14,399 bases of DNA from Microcaldota archaeon (GTDB taxonomy: Archaea; Micrarchaeota; Micrarchaeia; Micrarchaeales; Micrarchaeaceae). The notes under the pieces are model-generated. The model made no database searches. It was given only the letters and a program-made list of their open reading frames with translations, and had not been told where the DNA came from. The position numbers and the translations under genes are program-made. Shown here piece after piece: positions 13,791 to 14,399 of the stretch; positions within the stretch are counted from its first letter, which is position 1; the number at the start of each line of letters is the position of its first letter. Location: positions 1 through 14,399 of the forward strand of contig JAKAPD010000008.1 of assembly GCA_021812025.1 (NCBI GenBank), written 5' to 3'.

Positions 13791-14399
13791 ATGACGATTC
13801 CAGAGTTACCTTGGATTGAGAAGTATAGGCCGAAGTCCCTAGGCGAAGTCATTGGTCAAAAGCTGATTGTGGGTAGGCTTAAATCCTTTGTCGAGAAAGG
13901 CAATTTCCCAAACATGATATTCGCCGGCACAGCAGGGGTGGGGAAAACCACATGCGCCATAGCCATGGCTAAGGACTTATACAAAGAGGAGCTAAACCAA
14001 GCGTTCAAGGAAATGAATGCGAGCGACCAGCGCGGCATAGATGTGATAAGGGGGGAAGTGAAGGAATTCGCCAAAACGAGATCTATGGCCAAGGTTCCGG
14101 TCAAGATAATATTCCTTGACGAAGCAGACTCGTTGACGGCCGATGCGCAACATGCGCTTAGAAGGACGATGGAGAAGTACTCTGCGGAAACGAGATTCAT
14201 TTTGAGCGCTAACTATGCCAGCAAGATAATAGACCCGATACAGAGCAGGTGCGTGGTCTTCAGGTTCAAGCCATTGACGGAGCAGGACATGGAAGAATAC
14301 ATCAACAACATAGTAAAAAACGAGGGTCTTGAAATCGATGAAAAGGTGATAAAAGCCCTTGTCTATGTGTCCGATGGGGATCTCAGAAAGCTTACGAAC
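13791..14399 (+). CDS. rfcS: Replication factor C small subunit (clamp loader), 3'-truncated by window edge
   Basis: AAA+ ATPase subunit of the archaeal clamp loader, which opens the PCNA ring and loads it onto primed DNA for replication. The first 203 codons are present; the family is about 315-330 residues. The sequence begins PWIEKYRP (7-14), the typical RFC N-terminus. Walker A is GTAGVGKT (46-53), Walker B IIFLDEAD (106-113), sensor 1 SANY (139-142), and the arginine-finger SRC motif is at 152-154, which marks a small rather than a large subunit. The Walker A loop GTAGVGKT departs from the common GPPGTGKT but keeps every essential residue. The start is fixed by a TAG stop immediately upstream in frame. 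Confidence 0.96.
   Translation, partial: MTIPELPWIEKYRPKSLGEVIGQKLIVGRLKSFVEKGNFPNMIFAGTAGVGKTTCAIAMAKDLYKEELNQAFKEMNASDQRGIDVIRGEVKEFAKTRSMAKVPVKIIFLDEADSLTADAQHALRRTMEKYSAETRFILSANYASKIIDPIQSRCVVFRFKPLTEQDMEEYINNIVKNEGLEIDEKVIKALVYVSDGDLRKLTN

Noticed and set aside
1..14399. CRISPR array, insertion sequence, toxin-antitoxin or defence system
   Set aside because: No spaced direct-repeat array, transposase or integrase motif, or recognisable defence protein was found on either strand.

Overview
The window is archaeal chromosomal DNA. The evidence is a clamp-loader small subunit (RfcS), a tRNA gene with no encoded CCA end, and TATA-type promoters about 27-33 bp upstream of start codons that have no leader. 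Internal operon genes instead carry Shine-Dalgarno (SD) sequences. Stop and start codons overlap tightly, and AUA and AGG codons are frequent. A full succinate dehydrogenase, a Rieske protein and an M32 carboxypeptidase in a compact, roughly half-GC genome would fit an acidophilic ARMAN/Micrarchaeota-type or Thermoplasmata-like archaeon. That lineage is inference; no marker gene here settles it.

Layout. 1-1213 (+): the C-terminal three quarters of CTP synthase (pyrG), converging on a GNAT acetyltransferase (1215-1688, -). The GNAT gene diverges from a 14-helix DHA2-type MFS exporter (1759-3156, +) across a shared AT-rich promoter. A GT21-like membrane glycosyltransferase (3196-4260, -) diverges from a Rieske [2Fe-2S] protein (4334-4645, +). 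From 11139 down to 4642 every gene is on the minus strand, in two units. The first is an M32 carboxypeptidase plus an ADP-ribose-pyrophosphatase-like NUDIX protein. The second is sdhA-sdhC-sdhD-sdhB followed by an aspartase/fumarase-family gene, all overlapping by 1-8 nt. The sdhA promoter lies at the end of the NUDIX gene.

11140-11527 is the longest non-coding gap and holds a possible frameshifted small membrane-protein ORF. Two unrecognised genes follow: a 192-residue protein with three motifs spaced exactly 45 residues apart (11528-12106, +), and an AT-richer 393-residue protein with two C-terminal membrane segments (12234-13415, -). The window ends with tRNA-Pro(UGG) (13606-13678, -) divergent from the start of rfcS (13791 to the edge, +).

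How the genes fit together. The sdh/aspartase operon joins fumarate production (or hydration) to a membrane succinate dehydrogenase/fumarate reductase, linking amino-acid or TCA carbon to the quinone pool. Its membrane anchor is unusually small: 3 + 2 predicted helices, the second subunit only 63 residues, and no histidine inside any predicted helix. No mobile element, CRISPR array or defence island is visible. The best leads for something undescribed are the minimal SDH anchor, the 45-residue repeat protein, the AT-rich membrane protein next to tRNA-Pro, and several promoter-like sites without an assigned gene.
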